Below are positions 24,276 through 33,426 of a stretch of DNA of 64,000 nucleotides, piece by piece. The position numbers and the translations under genes were made by a program. The DNA lies in assembly GCF_026460885.1 (NCBI RefSeq), contig NZ_JAOVZW010000023.1, forward strand, positions 62,001 to 126,000, given 5' to 3'. The DNA is from Chryseobacterium formosum (GTDB taxonomy: Bacteria > Bacteroidota > Bacteroidia > Flavobacteriales > Weeksellaceae). Under the pieces are notes generated by a model. It was given only the letters and a program-made list of their open reading frames with translations, had not been told where the DNA came from and made no database searches. Numbering within the stretch: the first letter of the stretch is position 1; every line of letters begins with the position of its first letter.

Positions 24276-25729
24276 TATAAATTTGTAGGTAAAGTGATCG
24301 TAAAAGTAGAACCTTTTCCGACTTCGGATTTCACAGAAATTTCACCTTTGTAATCTTCTACCATTTTTCGAACCATTGATAAACCAAGTCCCATCCCACT
24401 GTTTTTGGAAGTAAAATTAGGTTCAAAAATTCTTTCGTACATATCTTCCGGAATTCCGATTCCATTATCTTGAACAGAAATAATGACCCTCCTTTGATGC
24501 TGTTCAATATCGACATTTACCAAAAGATCTCTATCGTCACTTTGTGCCTGCTTCGCATTGGTAACCAAATTGGTAATGATTCGTGAAAGAAAAACACGAT
24601 CCATCGTAATCATAATATTGCTCTTATTGGCATGAACAAATATCTGATCATCATTGAAAACTCTTAGAATATCATCAACTTCAGTATTTAAATTAATTAC
24701 TTCGTTGTTTTTTTCGGGAAGTTTTGCAAACTCAGAAAATGCAGAAGCAACCGTTGCAATTACATCGATCTGATCTACCATCGTTTTGCTCATTTGCTTC
24801 ACTCGTTCAGTAACATTCGGATCATTTGGATCAAATTTTCTCTCAAAATTTTGAATCGTCAGTTTCATTGGAGTTAAAGGGTTCTTCACTTCATGAGCGA
24901 CCTGTTTTGCCATTTCACGCCAAGCTTCTTCAGATGCTTTAAAACGAAGTCTTTCTTTCTGATCCTGAATCTGAAGAATCATTCGATTATAAGCTCTTGC
25001 CAAAGCATTTAATTCATCATTTTTATAATATTTGATTGGGCGCATTTCATTCTCAAAAAGAGTGATTCGCGTAATCATATCAGAAAATTTAGTGATATTT
25101 TTAGCTAAATTATTAGAAGTAACCCAGCTTAACCAAATACTGAAAATAATAATTAAAAGATCCACTAGAAGAATGTAAATCACATATTTATGTAACACAT
25201 CCATATAAGCAGATTCGTTGTGATAGAGAGGTATATAGATAATTCCGATTGGTTCCCAGTTATTATTTTTAAGGACTAAATAGGATGAAGTGTAAACCGC
25301 ATCTTTATCTTCATCATAACCACGAATATCATATCTCGTTTCCTTGGAAAGAATGCTGTTAACAATTTTAATCGGAATTTTCTTTCGATCAACCTGATTT
25401 TGTTCTTTATTAGAAAGTAAATAATTACCTTTTAAATCATAAATAATAATATCGTGTTGATTGATATCGGCAATTTCAAAAATTTTACTGCTCAAAATTT
25501 TTTTAAGATCACTCGTTTGAACAGAAGAGCGGCTCAAAGCATAATCGAAATATGCCATAACCGCATTCGTTTTATTCTGCATATCAATCTTACTCTGTTG
25601 AAGCGCATTATTTCGTAAAACAAAATAAGGCACAAGCGAAGAAGCTACAACACTTAAAAGACATATTAATAAGAAACCGAAAAATACTCGGTTTCTCAAA
25701 CTATATCCTTTATATTTATTAAATGCCAT
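24275..25729 (-). CDS. Membrane sensor histidine kinase (NtrY-like)
   Basis: This 484-residue kinase has two membrane helices (about residues 12-34 and 183-203) enclosing a periplasmic sensor of roughly 150 residues. A HAMP-like segment follows. The dimerisation domain has phospho-acceptor His in [13 protein letters not shown], and the ATPase domain carries N box [13 protein letters not shown]1 [10 protein letters not shown] and G2 [12 protein letters not shown]. The HEVKNPLTP form is typical of NtrY-type kinases. No response regulator gene is adjacent, so the partner is unknown. It overlaps ribE upstream by 11 bp and trmN6 downstream by one base. Confidence 0.92.
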   Translation of the reverse strand: MAFNKYKGYSLRNRVFFGFLLICLLSVVASSLVPYFVLRNNALQQSKIDMQNKTNAVMAYFDYALSRSSVQTSDLKKILSSKIFEIADINQHDIIIYDLKGNYLLSNKEQNQVDRKKIPIKIVNSILSKETRYDIRGYDEDKDAVYTSSYLVLKNNNWEPIGIIYIPLYHNESAYMDVLHKYVIYILLVDLLIIIFSIWLSWVTSNNLAKNITKFSDMITRITLFENEMRPIKYYKNDELNALARAYNRMILQIQDQKERLRFKASEEAWREMAKQVAHEVKNPLTPMKLTIQNFERKFDPNDPNVTERVKQMSKTMVDQIDVIATVASAFSEFAKLPEKNNEVINLNTEVDDILRVFNDDQIFVHANKSNIMITMDRVFLSRIITNLVTNAKQAQSDDRDLLVNVDIEQHQRRVIISVQDNGIGIPEDMYERIFEPNFTSKNSGMGLGLSMVRKMVEDYKGEISVKSEVGKGSTFTITLPTNL

Positions 25730-26315
25730 TCTGCCTATTAACTAATTTTGAAATATATTTACCTATAATATCAAACTCCAAGTTGACTTTATTGCCTACC
25801 TGAAGAGTATTCATATTGGTAAATTCCCATGTATAAGGGATGATTGCTACAGAGAACTGAAAATCTTCACTCTTAGCTACCGTTAAACTAATTCCATTTA
25901 CTGTGATTGAACCTTGAGGAACTGTAACAAAATTACCTTCTGAATTATATTTTACAGTAACAAAATAACTGCCATCTTTATTTTCGATGCTTACAATTTC
26001 TCCGGTTTTATCTACGTGACCTTGTACAATGTGTCCATCAAGCCTTCCGTTCATCATCATACAACGTTCAAGATTTACAACACTCCCCTCTTTCCAGTTT
26101 CCTAGATTTGTTTTTTCTAAAGTTTCATTAATTGCAGTAACGACGTATTGATTGTCTTTAATCTCAACAACTGTTAAACAACAGCCATTATGGGCAAGAC
26201 TTTGGTCTATTTTCAATTCGCTCGTAAAAGAGCAACTTAGTGTAAAGTCTATATTCGTTCCGTTCTCCTGTATTTTTTCAATAACTCCTACTGCTTCAAT
26301 AATTCCTGTGAACAT
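25719..26315 (-). CDS. ribE: Riboflavin synthase, alpha subunit
   Basis: This 198-residue enzyme makes riboflavin by dismutating two molecules of 6,7-dimethyl-8-ribityllumazine. The N-terminal MFTGIIEAVG is the family hallmark. The two lumazine-binding barrels follow, with AHNGCCLTVVE in the first and VNGISLTVAK in the second, plus DGHIVQGHVD. I chose 26315 because MFTGII is the near-universal start; an upstream in-frame ATG at 26513 runs through the promoter and into pdxA. It overlaps the kinase gene by 11 bp. Confidence 0.96.
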   Translation of the reverse strand: MFTGIIEAVGVIEKIQENGTNIDFTLSCSFTSELKIDQSLAHNGCCLTVVEIKDNQYVVTAINETLEKTNLGNWKEGSVVNLERCMMMNGRLDGHIVQGHVDKTGEIVSIENKDGSYFVTVKYNSEGNFVTVPQGSITVNGISLTVAKSEDFQFSVAIIPYTWEFTNMNTLQVGNKVNLEFDIIGKYISKLVNRQNGI

Positions 26316-26327
26316 ATTATTTTTTGC

Positions 26328-26335
26328 TAAATTTG
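26328..26335 (+). promoter_or_regulatory. -7 box of pdxA
   Basis: TAAATTTG lies 29 bp before the pdxA ATG, between the two divergent genes. Confidence 0.45.
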
Positions 26336-26350
26336 TAAAATTATAATCTT

Positions 26351-26358
26351 CAAAGATA
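26351..26358 (-). promoter_or_regulatory. -7 box of ribE operon
   Basis: The minus strand reads TATCTTTG, 35 bp before ribE. It lies downstream of the pdxA box, so the two divergent transcripts would overlap by a few bases at their 5' ends. Confidence 0.45.
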
Positions 26359-26364
26359 ATCAAA

Positions 26365-27456
26365 ATGAGCCCAAAAAACCATAAAGTACGAGTAGGAATT
26401 TCAATTGGCGACTTCAACGGCATCGGCCCGGAAATCATCATGAAATCTCTGAAAGACAAAACAATTACAGATTTTTTTACTCCTGTTATTTTTGGTTCGG
26501 GTAAACTTTTCACTTATCAGAAAAATATTTTTAAATTAAATTTAAACTTCAACTACATTACAGAAGCCTCACAAGCACAAAACGGGAAACTGAACATGGT
26601 AAACCTTGTGAAAGAAAATTCTACTGTAGAATTGGGAAAACCAACTGAAGAATCCACAAAAATGGCAATCGATTCTCTTGAAGCAGCAACCGAAGCTTTA
26701 ATAAAAGGAGAAATTGATGTTTTGGTAACTGCACCGATCAATAAAGATGAAATGGTGAAAATGGGTTTCAAACACGCAGGCCACACTGGTTATTTTGAAG
26801 AAAAATTTAATAAAAAAGGGTTGATGTTTTTGGTAACAGAAGATTTAAAAGTGGCCGTTTCTACGCATCACATTCCTTTGTCACAAGTAGCTGAAAACAT
26901 TTCTAAAGAAAAAATAAAGAAGCAGATTCGAGCTTTAAATCAAACTTTAATTGAAGATTTTGCAGTTAGAAGACCGAAAATTGCTGTTTTAGGCTTAAAC
27001 CCACATTCCGGTGACGGAGGCGTTATTGGAAATGAAGAGATTGAAATCATTTCTCCGGCAATAAAAGAACTTTCAGACAGCGGATTTCTTACTTTCGGAC
27101 CCTTTCCGGCAGACAGCTATTTTCAACCTGGAAAATATAAAAACTATGATGCCGTTTTAGCGATGTATCACGATCAGGGATTAGCTCCATTTAAAACTTT
27201 AGCTTACGAAGAAGGGGTTAATTATACCGCTGCACTTCCTTTTATCAGAACATCTCCTGATCACGGTGTTGCTTATGACATTGCAGGAAAAAACATTGCA
27301 GACGAACAGAGTTTTGTAGAAGCAATTTTTACAGCAATAAAAATTTTTAATAACAGAAATGATTATAAAGATTTGATGAGCAACCGTTTGCAGCCAAAAA
27401 GAATACCTTCAGACAATGGAATTGATGAAGATTTACCTGTAGAAAATGAAATGTAA
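26365..27456 (+). CDS. pdxA: 4-hydroxythreonine-4-phosphate dehydrogenase
   Basis: This 363-residue enzyme acts in the DXP-dependent pyridoxal phosphate pathway, oxidising 4-phosphohydroxy-threonine with NAD. Signatures are ISIGDFNGIGPEIIMKSL (about residues 12-29), FKHAGHTGYFEEKF with a metal-binding His, MYHDQGLAPFKTLAY and SPDHGVAYDIAGK. The length is slightly above the usual ~330 because of a short charged C-terminal tail (NGIDEDLPVENEM). It is divergent from ribE. Confidence 0.95.
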   Translation: MSPKNHKVRVGISIGDFNGIGPEIIMKSLKDKTITDFFTPVIFGSGKLFTYQKNIFKLNLNFNYITEASQAQNGKLNMVNLVKENSTVELGKPTEESTKMAIDSLEAATEALIKGEIDVLVTAPINKDEMVKMGFKHAGHTGYFEEKFNKKGLMFLVTEDLKVAVSTHHIPLSQVAENISKEKIKKQIRALNQTLIEDFAVRRPKIAVLGLNPHSGDGGVIGNEEIEIISPAIKELSDSGFLTFGPFPADSYFQPGKYKNYDAVLAMYHDQGLAPFKTLAYEEGVNYTAALPFIRTSPDHGVAYDIAGKNIADEQSFVEAIFTAIKIFNNRNDYKDLMSNRLQPKRIPSDNGIDEDLPVENEM

Positions 27457-27498
27457 AATTTACAAACAGATTAAAAATTAATTTGTTACGGATTTTAT

Positions 27499-27528
27499 TT
27501 GTAATATTAAAAAAATTGCATATTTTTG
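27499..27528 (+). promoter_or_regulatory. Promoter of the DUF177-rpmF-accB-accC region
   Basis: TTG (27499-27501), a 19-bp spacer and TATTTTTG (27521-27528). Transcription would start about 9 nt before the ATG at 27541, which rules out the in-frame start at 27526. Confidence 0.6.
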
Positions 27529-27540
27529 CACACTCATTTT

Positions 27541-28065
27541 ATGGACAAGTTAAGAAACTACGATGTAAGCTTTTCCGGATTAAAAACCGGCAAACATGAG
27601 TTCAGGTTTGAGATAGATAAAGAGTTCTTTCAATTATTTGACACTGAACAGGAATTTACAGAACCTAAAATAACAGTAGATGTTTTGCTTGACAAACACA
27701 CTACTTTTTTAGAGTTTGAAATTAAAGTTGATGGTACAGTAGAACTAGTTTGTGATATTACAAACGAAAATTTTACCCATCCCATCGAAAACCAAATCGG
27801 TATTTTGGTGAAGTTTGGCGAAGAATACGATGACAGCGAAGAAGATGTGATCACCATTCCTACCAACGACCATGCTTTTAATGTATCTCATTTGATTTAC
27901 GAAAACGTGGCACTTTCAATACCAATGAAAAAAATATCACCTAATATAAGTGATGAAGATTTGGAAATTCTTGAAAAATTCAGTCCAAAAGAAATAGAAG
28001 AAGAGCAAGAACAGCAAGGCGATCCTAGATGGGACGCACTAAAAAATTTAAAGAATAAAAATTAA
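27541..28065 (+). CDS. DUF177 (YceD-family) protein
   Basis: This 174-residue YceD-type protein is found just upstream of rpmF in very many bacteria. It matches the family in the acidic middle (FGEEYDDSEEDVITIP), the following YENVALSIPMKK and the C-terminal DPRWDALKNLK. Family members have been linked to 23S rRNA processing or stability; that role is inferred. A CDIT-type Cys remains, but no zinc cluster is obvious. Start 27541 is preferred over 27526 because of promoter position. Confidence 0.9.
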   Translation: MDKLRNYDVSFSGLKTGKHEFRFEIDKEFFQLFDTEQEFTEPKITVDVLLDKHTTFLEFEIKVDGTVELVCDITNENFTHPIENQIGILVKFGEEYDDSEEDVITIPTNDHAFNVSHLIYENVALSIPMKKISPNISDEDLEILEKFSPKEIEEEQEQQGDPRWDALKNLKNKN

Positions 28066-28074
28066 ATAGTTTAA

Positions 28075-28101
28075 TGATGGGATGAGGAATCTCATCGATC
28101 A
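28075..28101 (+). other. Hairpin in the DUF177-rpmF spacer
   Basis: GATGAG (28081-28086) and CTCATC (28091-28096) pair around a GAAT loop. TGAT (28075-28078) and ATCA (28098-28101) extend the stem. No T run follows, so it is not a terminator; it may be a processing or translational control site for L32. Confidence 0.45.
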
Positions 28102-28124
28102 TCAATTAAAAAAGTTATTACAAA

Positions 28125-28328
28125 ATGGCACATCCAAAGAGAAGACAGTCGTCTACAAGAAGAGATAAGAGAAGAACTCACTACAAAGCTGTAGTTCCTC
28201 AATTAGCAAAAGATGCTACAACAGGTGAAATGCACCTTTACCACAGAGCTCACTGGCATGAAGGAAAACTTTATTACAGAGGTAAAGTAGTATTGGAAAA
28301 AGAAGTAGCAACTACTGACGAAAACTAA
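28125..28328 (+). CDS. rpmF: 50S ribosomal protein L32
   Basis: This 67-residue protein begins [20 protein letters not shown], the standard L32 start, and ends in an acidic tail. L32 is in the large ribosomal subunit. It lacks the CxxC zinc pairs seen in some L32 versions (the middle reads [19 protein letters not shown]), which is usual for this phylum. It follows the DUF177 gene, as in most bacteria. Confidence 0.97.
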   Translation: MAHPKRRQSSTRRDKRRTHYKAVVPQLAKDATTGEMHLYHRAHWHEGKLYYRGKVVLEKEVATTDEN

Positions 28329-28366
28329 GAGTCGCTTTTCCTCGAAAAACACTCGTTTTAATACAG

Positions 28367-28405
28367 AAACCGCCCGATTTTTATAAAATTTGGCGGTTTT
28401 TTGTT
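28367..28405 (+). terminator. rpmF terminator
   Basis: AAACCGCC (28367-28374) pairs with GGCGGTTT (28392-28399) and is followed by a T-rich run. It separates rpmF from accB, although read-through is likely. Confidence 0.7.
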
Positions 28406-28455
28406 GTTTTTTATGTTTTTTTGGTATCTTTGGCTCAAAATCAAATATCAAATTT

Positions 28456-28938
28456 ATGGACATTAAAGACATACAAAATCTTATTAAGTTTGTATCTAAA
28501 GCTGAAGTTTCTGAAGTAAAATACAAAACAAAAGATTTCGAAATTACTATTAAAACCCCACTTGGAGGTAATGAAGTAAGCTATGTTGCTCAACCGGCAA
28601 TGTATCAGCAAGCTCCACAACAAGCTGCTCTGGCTCAAGCTCAAGTTGCTTCTCCTGTAGCTACTGAAAAAGTAGAATCAGCTTCTGATGACAGTAAATA
28701 TGTAACGATTAAATCTCCAATGATTGGAACTTTCTACAGAAAACCATCTCCAGATAAAGACGTTTTTGTAAATGTAGGTGACGAGGTTTCTGTTGGAAAA
28801 GTGGTTTGTGTAATTGAAGCAATGAAATTATTCAACCAAATTGATTCTGAAGTTAGTGGTAAAATCGTTAAGATTTTAGTTGATGACGCTACTCCAGTTG
28901 AATACGATCAGCCATTATTCTTAGTAGACCCATCTTAA
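28456..28938 (+). CDS. accB: Biotin carboxyl carrier protein of acetyl-CoA carboxylase
   Basis: This 160-residue protein carries biotin between the biotin carboxylase and carboxyltransferase in fatty-acid synthesis. An N-terminal domain (MDIKDIQNLIKFV) is followed by an Ala/Gln/Pro linker and the C-terminal biotinyl domain with VIEAMKLFNQ, in which Lys is biotinylated. Start 28456 is chosen because the extension to 28390 encodes the rpmF terminator region. accC follows after 97 bp. Confidence 0.96.
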   Translation: MDIKDIQNLIKFVSKAEVSEVKYKTKDFEITIKTPLGGNEVSYVAQPAMYQQAPQQAALAQAQVASPVATEKVESASDDSKYVTIKSPMIGTFYRKPSPDKDVFVNVGDEVSVGKVVCVIEAMKLFNQIDSEVSGKIVKILVDDATPVEYDQPLFLVDPS

Positions 28939-28944
28939 GTAGAA

Positions 28945-29026
28945 GTTAGATGTTAGACATTAGATGTTAGATTAAATTCTACATTAAAATAACATTATCT
29001 AATTTTCAAATTATCTAATTTTCAAA
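28945..29026. repeat. Two short repeat arrays in the accB-accC spacer
   Basis: GTTAGATGTTAGACATTAGATGTTAG-type units fill 28945-28973. After a short gap, TTATCTAATTTTCAAA is repeated twice at about 28995-29026. Together they fill nearly the whole spacer. The first array resembles that upstream of leuS. Confidence 0.6.
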
Positions 29027-29035
29027 TTGAAAAAG

Positions 29036-30391
29036 ATGTTCAAAAAAATATTAATTGCCAATCGTGGCGAAATTGCAATGCGTATTTTACGTACTTGCAA
29101 AGAAATGGGAATCAAAACGGTTGCAGTATATTCTACTGCAGATAAAGACAGTCTTCATGTAAGATTTGCTGACGAGGCTGTTTGTATTGGTCCTGCGATG
29201 AGTAAAGACTCATACCTAAAAATCCCTAATATTATTGCGGCTGCAGAAATTACAAATGCAGATGCAATTCACCCTGGTTACGGTTTCTTATCTGAAAATG
29301 CTAATTTCTCAAGAATCTGTCAGAAAAACGGTATCAAATTTATTGGTGCAAGTCCTGAGCAAATAGAGAGAATGGGAGATAAAGCCAATGCTAAAGCAAC
29401 AATGAAAGCAGCAAACGTACCTTGTGTACCTGGTTCTGAAGGTTTAATTGAATCTTACGAACACGCTGTAAAAACTGCTGAAGAAACGGGTTATCCTGTA
29501 ATGATCAAAGCTACTGCAGGTGGTGGTGGAAAAGGAATGAGAGCCGTTTGGAAAGCTGAAGACCTTAAAGAACATTGGGAATCTGCCATTCAGGAAGCTG
29601 TTGCTGCGTTCGGAAACGGAGGTATGTATATGGAAAAACTGATTGAAGAGCCTAGACATATCGAAATTCAAGTTGCAGGAGATCAATTTGGTAAAGCTTG
29701 TCACCTTTCTGAAAGAGATTGTTCGGTTCAGAGAAGAAATCAAAAATTGACTGAAGAAACTCCTTCTCCGTTCATGACTGACGAACTTCGTGAGAAAATG
29801 GGTGAAGCTGCTGTAAAAGCTGCTGAATTTATCGGTTATGAAGGTGTAGGAACGATTGAATTCTTAGTTGATAAGCACAGAAATTTCTATTTCATGGAAA
29901 TGAACACGAGAATTCAGGTTGAGCACCCGATTACTGAACAGGTTATTGATTATGACTTAATCAGAGAGCAAATTCTTTTGGCAGCAGGAACTCCAATTTC
30001 AGGAATAAACCATTATCCGAAATTACATTCAATTGAATGTAGAATCAATGCGGAAGATCCTTATGCTGATTTCAGACCGTCACCTGGAAAAATCACTGGA
30101 TTAAACATTCCTGGAGGACACGGAATCAGAGTTGATACTCATGTTTATTCTGGATATACAATTCCTTCTAACTACGATTCAATGATTGCAAAATTGATCA
30201 CAACGGCTCAAACCCGTGAAGAAGCAATTGCAAAAATGAAGCGTGCTTTGGAAGAATTCTATGTAGAAGGTGTGAAAACCACTATTCCTTTCCACAGACA
30301 GTTGATGGAAGATGAAGCTTATCTTTCAGGAAACTATACCACAAAATTCATGGAGAGTTTTGTAATGGATAGAAAATATGATAATCATTAA
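29036..30391 (+). CDS. accC: Biotin carboxylase subunit of acetyl-CoA carboxylase
   Basis: This 451-residue ATP-grasp enzyme carboxylates the biotin on AccB. Seen are [19 protein letters not shown] at the start, [11 protein letters not shown], the Gly-rich ATP loop [12 protein letters not shown] (about residues 158-169), [12 protein letters not shown], the catalytic [11 protein letters not shown] and DYDLIREQI. Length matches the family. I use ATG 29036; the in-frame TTG at 29027 lies in the repeat array. Confidence 0.97.
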   Translation: MFKKILIANRGEIAMRILRTCKEMGIKTVAVYSTADKDSLHVRFADEAVCIGPAMSKDSYLKIPNIIAAAEITNADAIHPGYGFLSENANFSRICQKNGIKFIGASPEQIERMGDKANAKATMKAANVPCVPGSEGLIESYEHAVKTAEETGYPVMIKATAGGGGKGMRAVWKAEDLKEHWESAIQEAVAAFGNGGMYMEKLIEEPRHIEIQVAGDQFGKACHLSERDCSVQRRNQKLTEETPSPFMTDELREKMGEAAVKAAEFIGYEGVGTIEFLVDKHRNFYFMEMNTRIQVEHPITEQVIDYDLIREQILLAAGTPISGINHYPKLHSIECRINAEDPYADFRPSPGKITGLNIPGGHGIRVDTHVYSGYTIPSNYDSMIAKLITTAQTREEAIAKMKRALEEFYVEGVKTTIPFHRQLMEDEAYLSGNYTTKFMESFVMDRKYDNH

Positions 30392-30413
30392 GATTATTTT
30401 AAAAATAAATTTT

Positions 30414-30443
30414 AAACCGTCTCAGCATTGAGACGGTTTTTTT
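30414..30443 (+). terminator. accC terminator
   Basis: AAACCGTCTCA (30414-30424) pairs with TGAGACGGTTT (30429-30439) around a 4-nt loop and is followed by a T run. Confidence 0.85.
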
Positions 30444-30489
30444 ATTTGAAAATCAAAAATAAAAGCCTAAAAATACCCCTTTTGGGTGA

Positions 30490-30520
30490 TTGCAGTTTTT
30501 CAATATCTCTAATATATTTG
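30490..30520 (+). promoter_or_regulatory. Promoter of secreted protein gene
   Basis: TTG (30490-30492), a 20-bp spacer and TATATTTG (30513-30520), placed 33 bp before the ATG at 30554. Confidence 0.55.
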
Positions 30521-30553
30521 GATAATAAATTTATCTAACTAATACTAAAAACC

Positions 30554-31030
30554 ATGAAAAATTTACAATTACTATTTCTTTGTCTGTTTGCAAACATCCT
30601 TTTTGGACAGACAAAATTTGACAATGAAAAACTGATGACTGTTCAGGACATCTACCACAACTCTACCAAGAAGAATATCAACACTTTCATGCAAGCTAAA
30701 GGTTACACTGTTGCAGAAGTTGAAAAAAGTGAGGAAGAGGGCGATGCTCACAGCTTCAAATCAGAATTTAACCGAGTACAGGTATTATACACTCCAAAAG
30801 GCGAAATGGATGGGGTTATTATGCTTTATGCGGGAGCAATGAATAATACTTTTATAGAAATGAAAATAAGAGACGCAGGATATTCAGCAACGGAGCATTC
30901 AAATGTTATTGATGGTAAAGATTTCACAAGAAAACAATGGAGTAAAAAAGGAGAAAAAACTTCTTTTGTCACCTATGCAGATAGTGACGAAAAAATTGGT
31001 TTTTTAGGCTATGGCGAATTTAAAGATTAA
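30554..31030 (+). CDS. Secreted protein of unknown function
   Basis: This 158-residue protein has a signal peptide (MKNLQLLFLCLFANILFGQ). The mature part has no cysteines and is rich in charged and aromatic residues. I recognise no domain. The order helix (LMTVQDIYHNSTKKNINTFM) then strands (NRVQVLYTP, FVTYADSDEKIGFLGY) suggests a small alpha/beta fold. It is monocistronic, with promoter and hairpin terminator. Probably periplasmic. Confidence 0.78.
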   Translation: MKNLQLLFLCLFANILFGQTKFDNEKLMTVQDIYHNSTKKNINTFMQAKGYTVAEVEKSEEEGDAHSFKSEFNRVQVLYTPKGEMDGVIMLYAGAMNNTFIEMKIRDAGYSATEHSNVIDGKDFTRKQWSKKGEKTSFVTYADSDEKIGFLGYGEFKD

Positions 31031-31052
31031 ACTAACTGATTAAATATCTTTT

Positions 31053-31083
31053 AAATCTCATAATTTTCTGAATTGTGAGATTT
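31053..31083 (+). terminator. Terminator of secreted protein gene
   Basis: AAATCTCATAATT pairs with GAATTGTGAGATTT around TTCT, with a modest T content afterwards. Confidence 0.6.
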
Positions 31084-31138
31084 ATAGTTTTAAGCTATTG
31101 ATTTAAAAAAATTATTAAAATATAAACTAAACAAAATT

Positions 31139-31873
31139 ATGAAACAATTCATCACACTCTATCTTCTGATAATACAACCATTTTTAATTAATGCACAAAA
31201 GAAAATCGGAAATTTTAACGATAACGGACAAAAAATAGGAATCTGGAAAACCTATAATGCATATGGCAAATTATTAGAATTAGCTCATTATGATAATGAC
31301 AAAAAAAATGGTGAATGGAAAAGCTATGACAACGATGAAAAATTACTGGAGGCAGGATATTATAAAAATGATGTAAAAACCGGAGAATGGACTAGTTATT
31401 ACAAAGACAATTCTCAACTACATGTGAAAGAAACATACGTAAACGGCGAGTTGGATGGAGAATCTATAGCTTACCACAAAAATGGACAAGTACGCTCCAT
31501 TTCAAATTATATAAAAGGTGAAGGAGAAGGAGAATGGAAAGATTATTATGAAAATGGACAATTAGAAGAAATAGGAGCATTAGAAAATGGTGACAAAACA
31601 GGCGAATGGAAATATTACCACGAAAACGGGAACCTAGCTTCAATAGGGAAATACAAAAATAATGACGCTACAGGAGAATGGATTGTTTATTATGAAAGCG
31701 GAAAAGTTGAAAGTATCTCAAACTATAGAAATAAAGGACAAAATGCAGAAGTAAAAAATTATCACGAAAATGGAAAAGTGAAAAGTTTGGAATATTATAA
31801 AAATGAAGAAAAATCAGGAGTCTGGAAAACCTACGATGAAAACGGAAAGCTAATAGAAACAAAAAAATATTAA
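31139..31873 (+). CDS. Secreted MORN-repeat protein (YwqK-like)
   Basis: This 244-residue protein has a signal peptide (about residues 1-20, ending INAQ). It then consists almost wholly of about eight 23-residue MORN-type repeats, each with a core like GEWKYYHENGNLASIGKYKN. Such repeats form a beta-meander. Databases often label the family as a toxin-antitoxin antitoxin (YwqK), but no toxin is adjacent and the signal peptide argues for an exported protein. Role unknown. Confidence 0.88.
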   Translation: MKQFITLYLLIIQPFLINAQKKIGNFNDNGQKIGIWKTYNAYGKLLELAHYDNDKKNGEWKSYDNDEKLLEAGYYKNDVKTGEWTSYYKDNSQLHVKETYVNGELDGESIAYHKNGQVRSISNYIKGEGEGEWKDYYENGQLEEIGALENGDKTGEWKYYHENGNLASIGKYKNNDATGEWIVYYESGKVESISNYRNKGQNAEVKNYHENGKVKSLEYYKNEEKSGVWKTYDENGKLIETKKY

Positions 31874-32007
31874 AATTATAATCTCGAGTTTCAAATAGAT
31901 ATAAAAACTACAAATCTACATTTCGGATACTAAAATTTAACTTCCGGTATGATTGTTCACTATTAAAACCAACTTAATTCATAGTCATCCTTAGTACTAC
32001 ACAACTG

Positions 32008-32039
32008 TTGAGCAGTTTCATTTATAATAGTTAAATTTG
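32008..32039 (+). promoter_or_regulatory. rocD promoter
   Basis: TTG (32008-32010), a 21-bp spacer and TAAATTTG (32032-32039), ending 18 bp before the ATG. Confidence 0.55.
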
Positions 32040-32057
32040 TAAAAAAGCAAAAAGAAT

Positions 32058-33308
32058 ATGTCAACAGTTGAACAAACAAAAAATTCTCAATATTTTATTG
32101 AACTTGAAGAAAAACACGGTGCTCACAATTATCATCCGCTTCCAGTGGTTTTAGATAAAGGTGAAGGTGTTTTTGTTTGGGATGTTGAAGGCAAAAAATA
32201 TTACGACTTTCTCTCAGCTTATTCAGCGGTGAACCAAGGTCATTCTCACCCGAAAATTGTTGATGCTTTAGTAAATCAGGCTAAAAAATTAGCACTAACT
32301 TCAAGAGCATTTTACAACTCAAGTTTAGGAGAATACGAGAAAAAAATTACAACTCTATTCGGGTTTGATAAAGTTTTACCTATGAATTCCGGAGCTGAAG
32401 CAGTGGAAACCGCAGTGAAATTAGCAAGAAAATGGAGCTATGAAGTAAAAGGAATCTCTGAAAATGCAGCTAAAATTGTAGTTTGTGAAAACAACTTCCA
32501 CGGAAGAACAACAACAATTGTTTCTTTCTCAAACGATCCTGATGCAAATAAAAACTACGGACCTTTCACTCCAGGATTTGTAAAAATCCCATATAATGAT
32601 CTTGCCGCTTTAGAAGAAGTTCTTAAAAATGACGCTCAAAATATTGCTGCATTTTTGGTTGAACCGATTCAAGGTGAAGCTGGAGTTTACGTTCCAGATG
32701 AAAATTTCCTTAAAAACGCTTCAGAATTGTGTAAAAAACATAATGTTCTTTTCATTGCAGACGAAGTTCAAACCGGAATTGCAAGAACAGGAAAATTAAT
32801 TGCTTGTCATCATGAAAACGTACAGCCGGATATTTTGATTTTAGGAAAAGCACTTTCTGGAGGAATGTATCCCGTTTCTGCGGTTTTGGCGAATGACGAA
32901 ATCATGAATGTCATCAAACCAGGACAACATGGTTCTACTTTTGGTGGAAATCCGATTGCTTGTGCTGTTGCAATTGCAGCTTTGGATGTTGTGGAAGAAG
33001 AAAAACTTTCTGAAAGAGCTGAAGAATTAGGAAAACTTTTCAGAAGTGAGATTGAAAAAGTGATTGAAAAATCTGATTTAATTACTAAAGTTCGTGGTAA
33101 AGGTTTATTGAATGCGATTTTAATCAACGATACACCTGAAAGTTCTACTGCGTGGAATCTTTGTTTACAATTAAAAGAAAACGGATTACTAGCAAAACCA
33201 ACTCATGGAAATATCATCAGATTAGCACCACCTTTGGTCATTACAGAAGAACAATTATTAGATTGTGTAAAAATAATTGAGAAGACCATTTTAGAATATA
33301 AAAAATAG
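32058..33308 (+). CDS. rocD: Ornithine aminotransferase
   Basis: This 416-residue class III PLP-dependent enzyme converts ornithine and 2-oxoglutarate to glutamate semialdehyde and glutamate. The N-terminal [20 protein letters not shown] is characteristic of ornithine aminotransferase. PLP contacts are seen in [47 protein letters not shown] and the Schiff-base Lys in [17 protein letters not shown] (about residue 257). It is monocistronic with its own promoter and terminator. Confidence 0.95.
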   Translation: MSTVEQTKNSQYFIELEEKHGAHNYHPLPVVLDKGEGVFVWDVEGKKYYDFLSAYSAVNQGHSHPKIVDALVNQAKKLALTSRAFYNSSLGEYEKKITTLFGFDKVLPMNSGAEAVETAVKLARKWSYEVKGISENAAKIVVCENNFHGRTTTIVSFSNDPDANKNYGPFTPGFVKIPYNDLAALEEVLKNDAQNIAAFLVEPIQGEAGVYVPDENFLKNASELCKKHNVLFIADEVQTGIARTGKLIACHHENVQPDILILGKALSGGMYPVSAVLANDEIMNVIKPGQHGSTFGGNPIACAVAIAALDVVEEEKLSERAEELGKLFRSEIEKVIEKSDLITKVRGKGLLNAILINDTPESSTAWNLCLQLKENGLLAKPTHGNIIRLAPPLVITEEQLLDCVKIIEKTILEYKK

Positions 33309-33330
33309 ATTTTTCATCATATTTAAAATT

Positions 33331-33365
33331 AATAACACTCTAAATCAGAGTGTTATTTTTTATTT
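33331..33365 (+). terminator. rocD terminator
   Basis: AATAACACTCT (33331-33341) pairs with AGAGTGTTATT (33347-33357) and is followed by a T run. Confidence 0.85.
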
Positions 33366-33426
33366 AAGAAATTAAACAAACGATTGCTTAACTTTTTGAG
33401 ATTTCTTTCATCTAATTATTTTAATA

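Noticed and set aside
26316-26513. N-terminal extension of riboflavin synthase
   Set aside because: It would run antisense into pdxA and across the ribE promoter; MFTGII is the standard start.
31139-31873. MORN-repeat protein as antitoxin of a toxin-antitoxin pair
   Set aside because: No toxin gene is adjacent and the protein carries a signal peptide.
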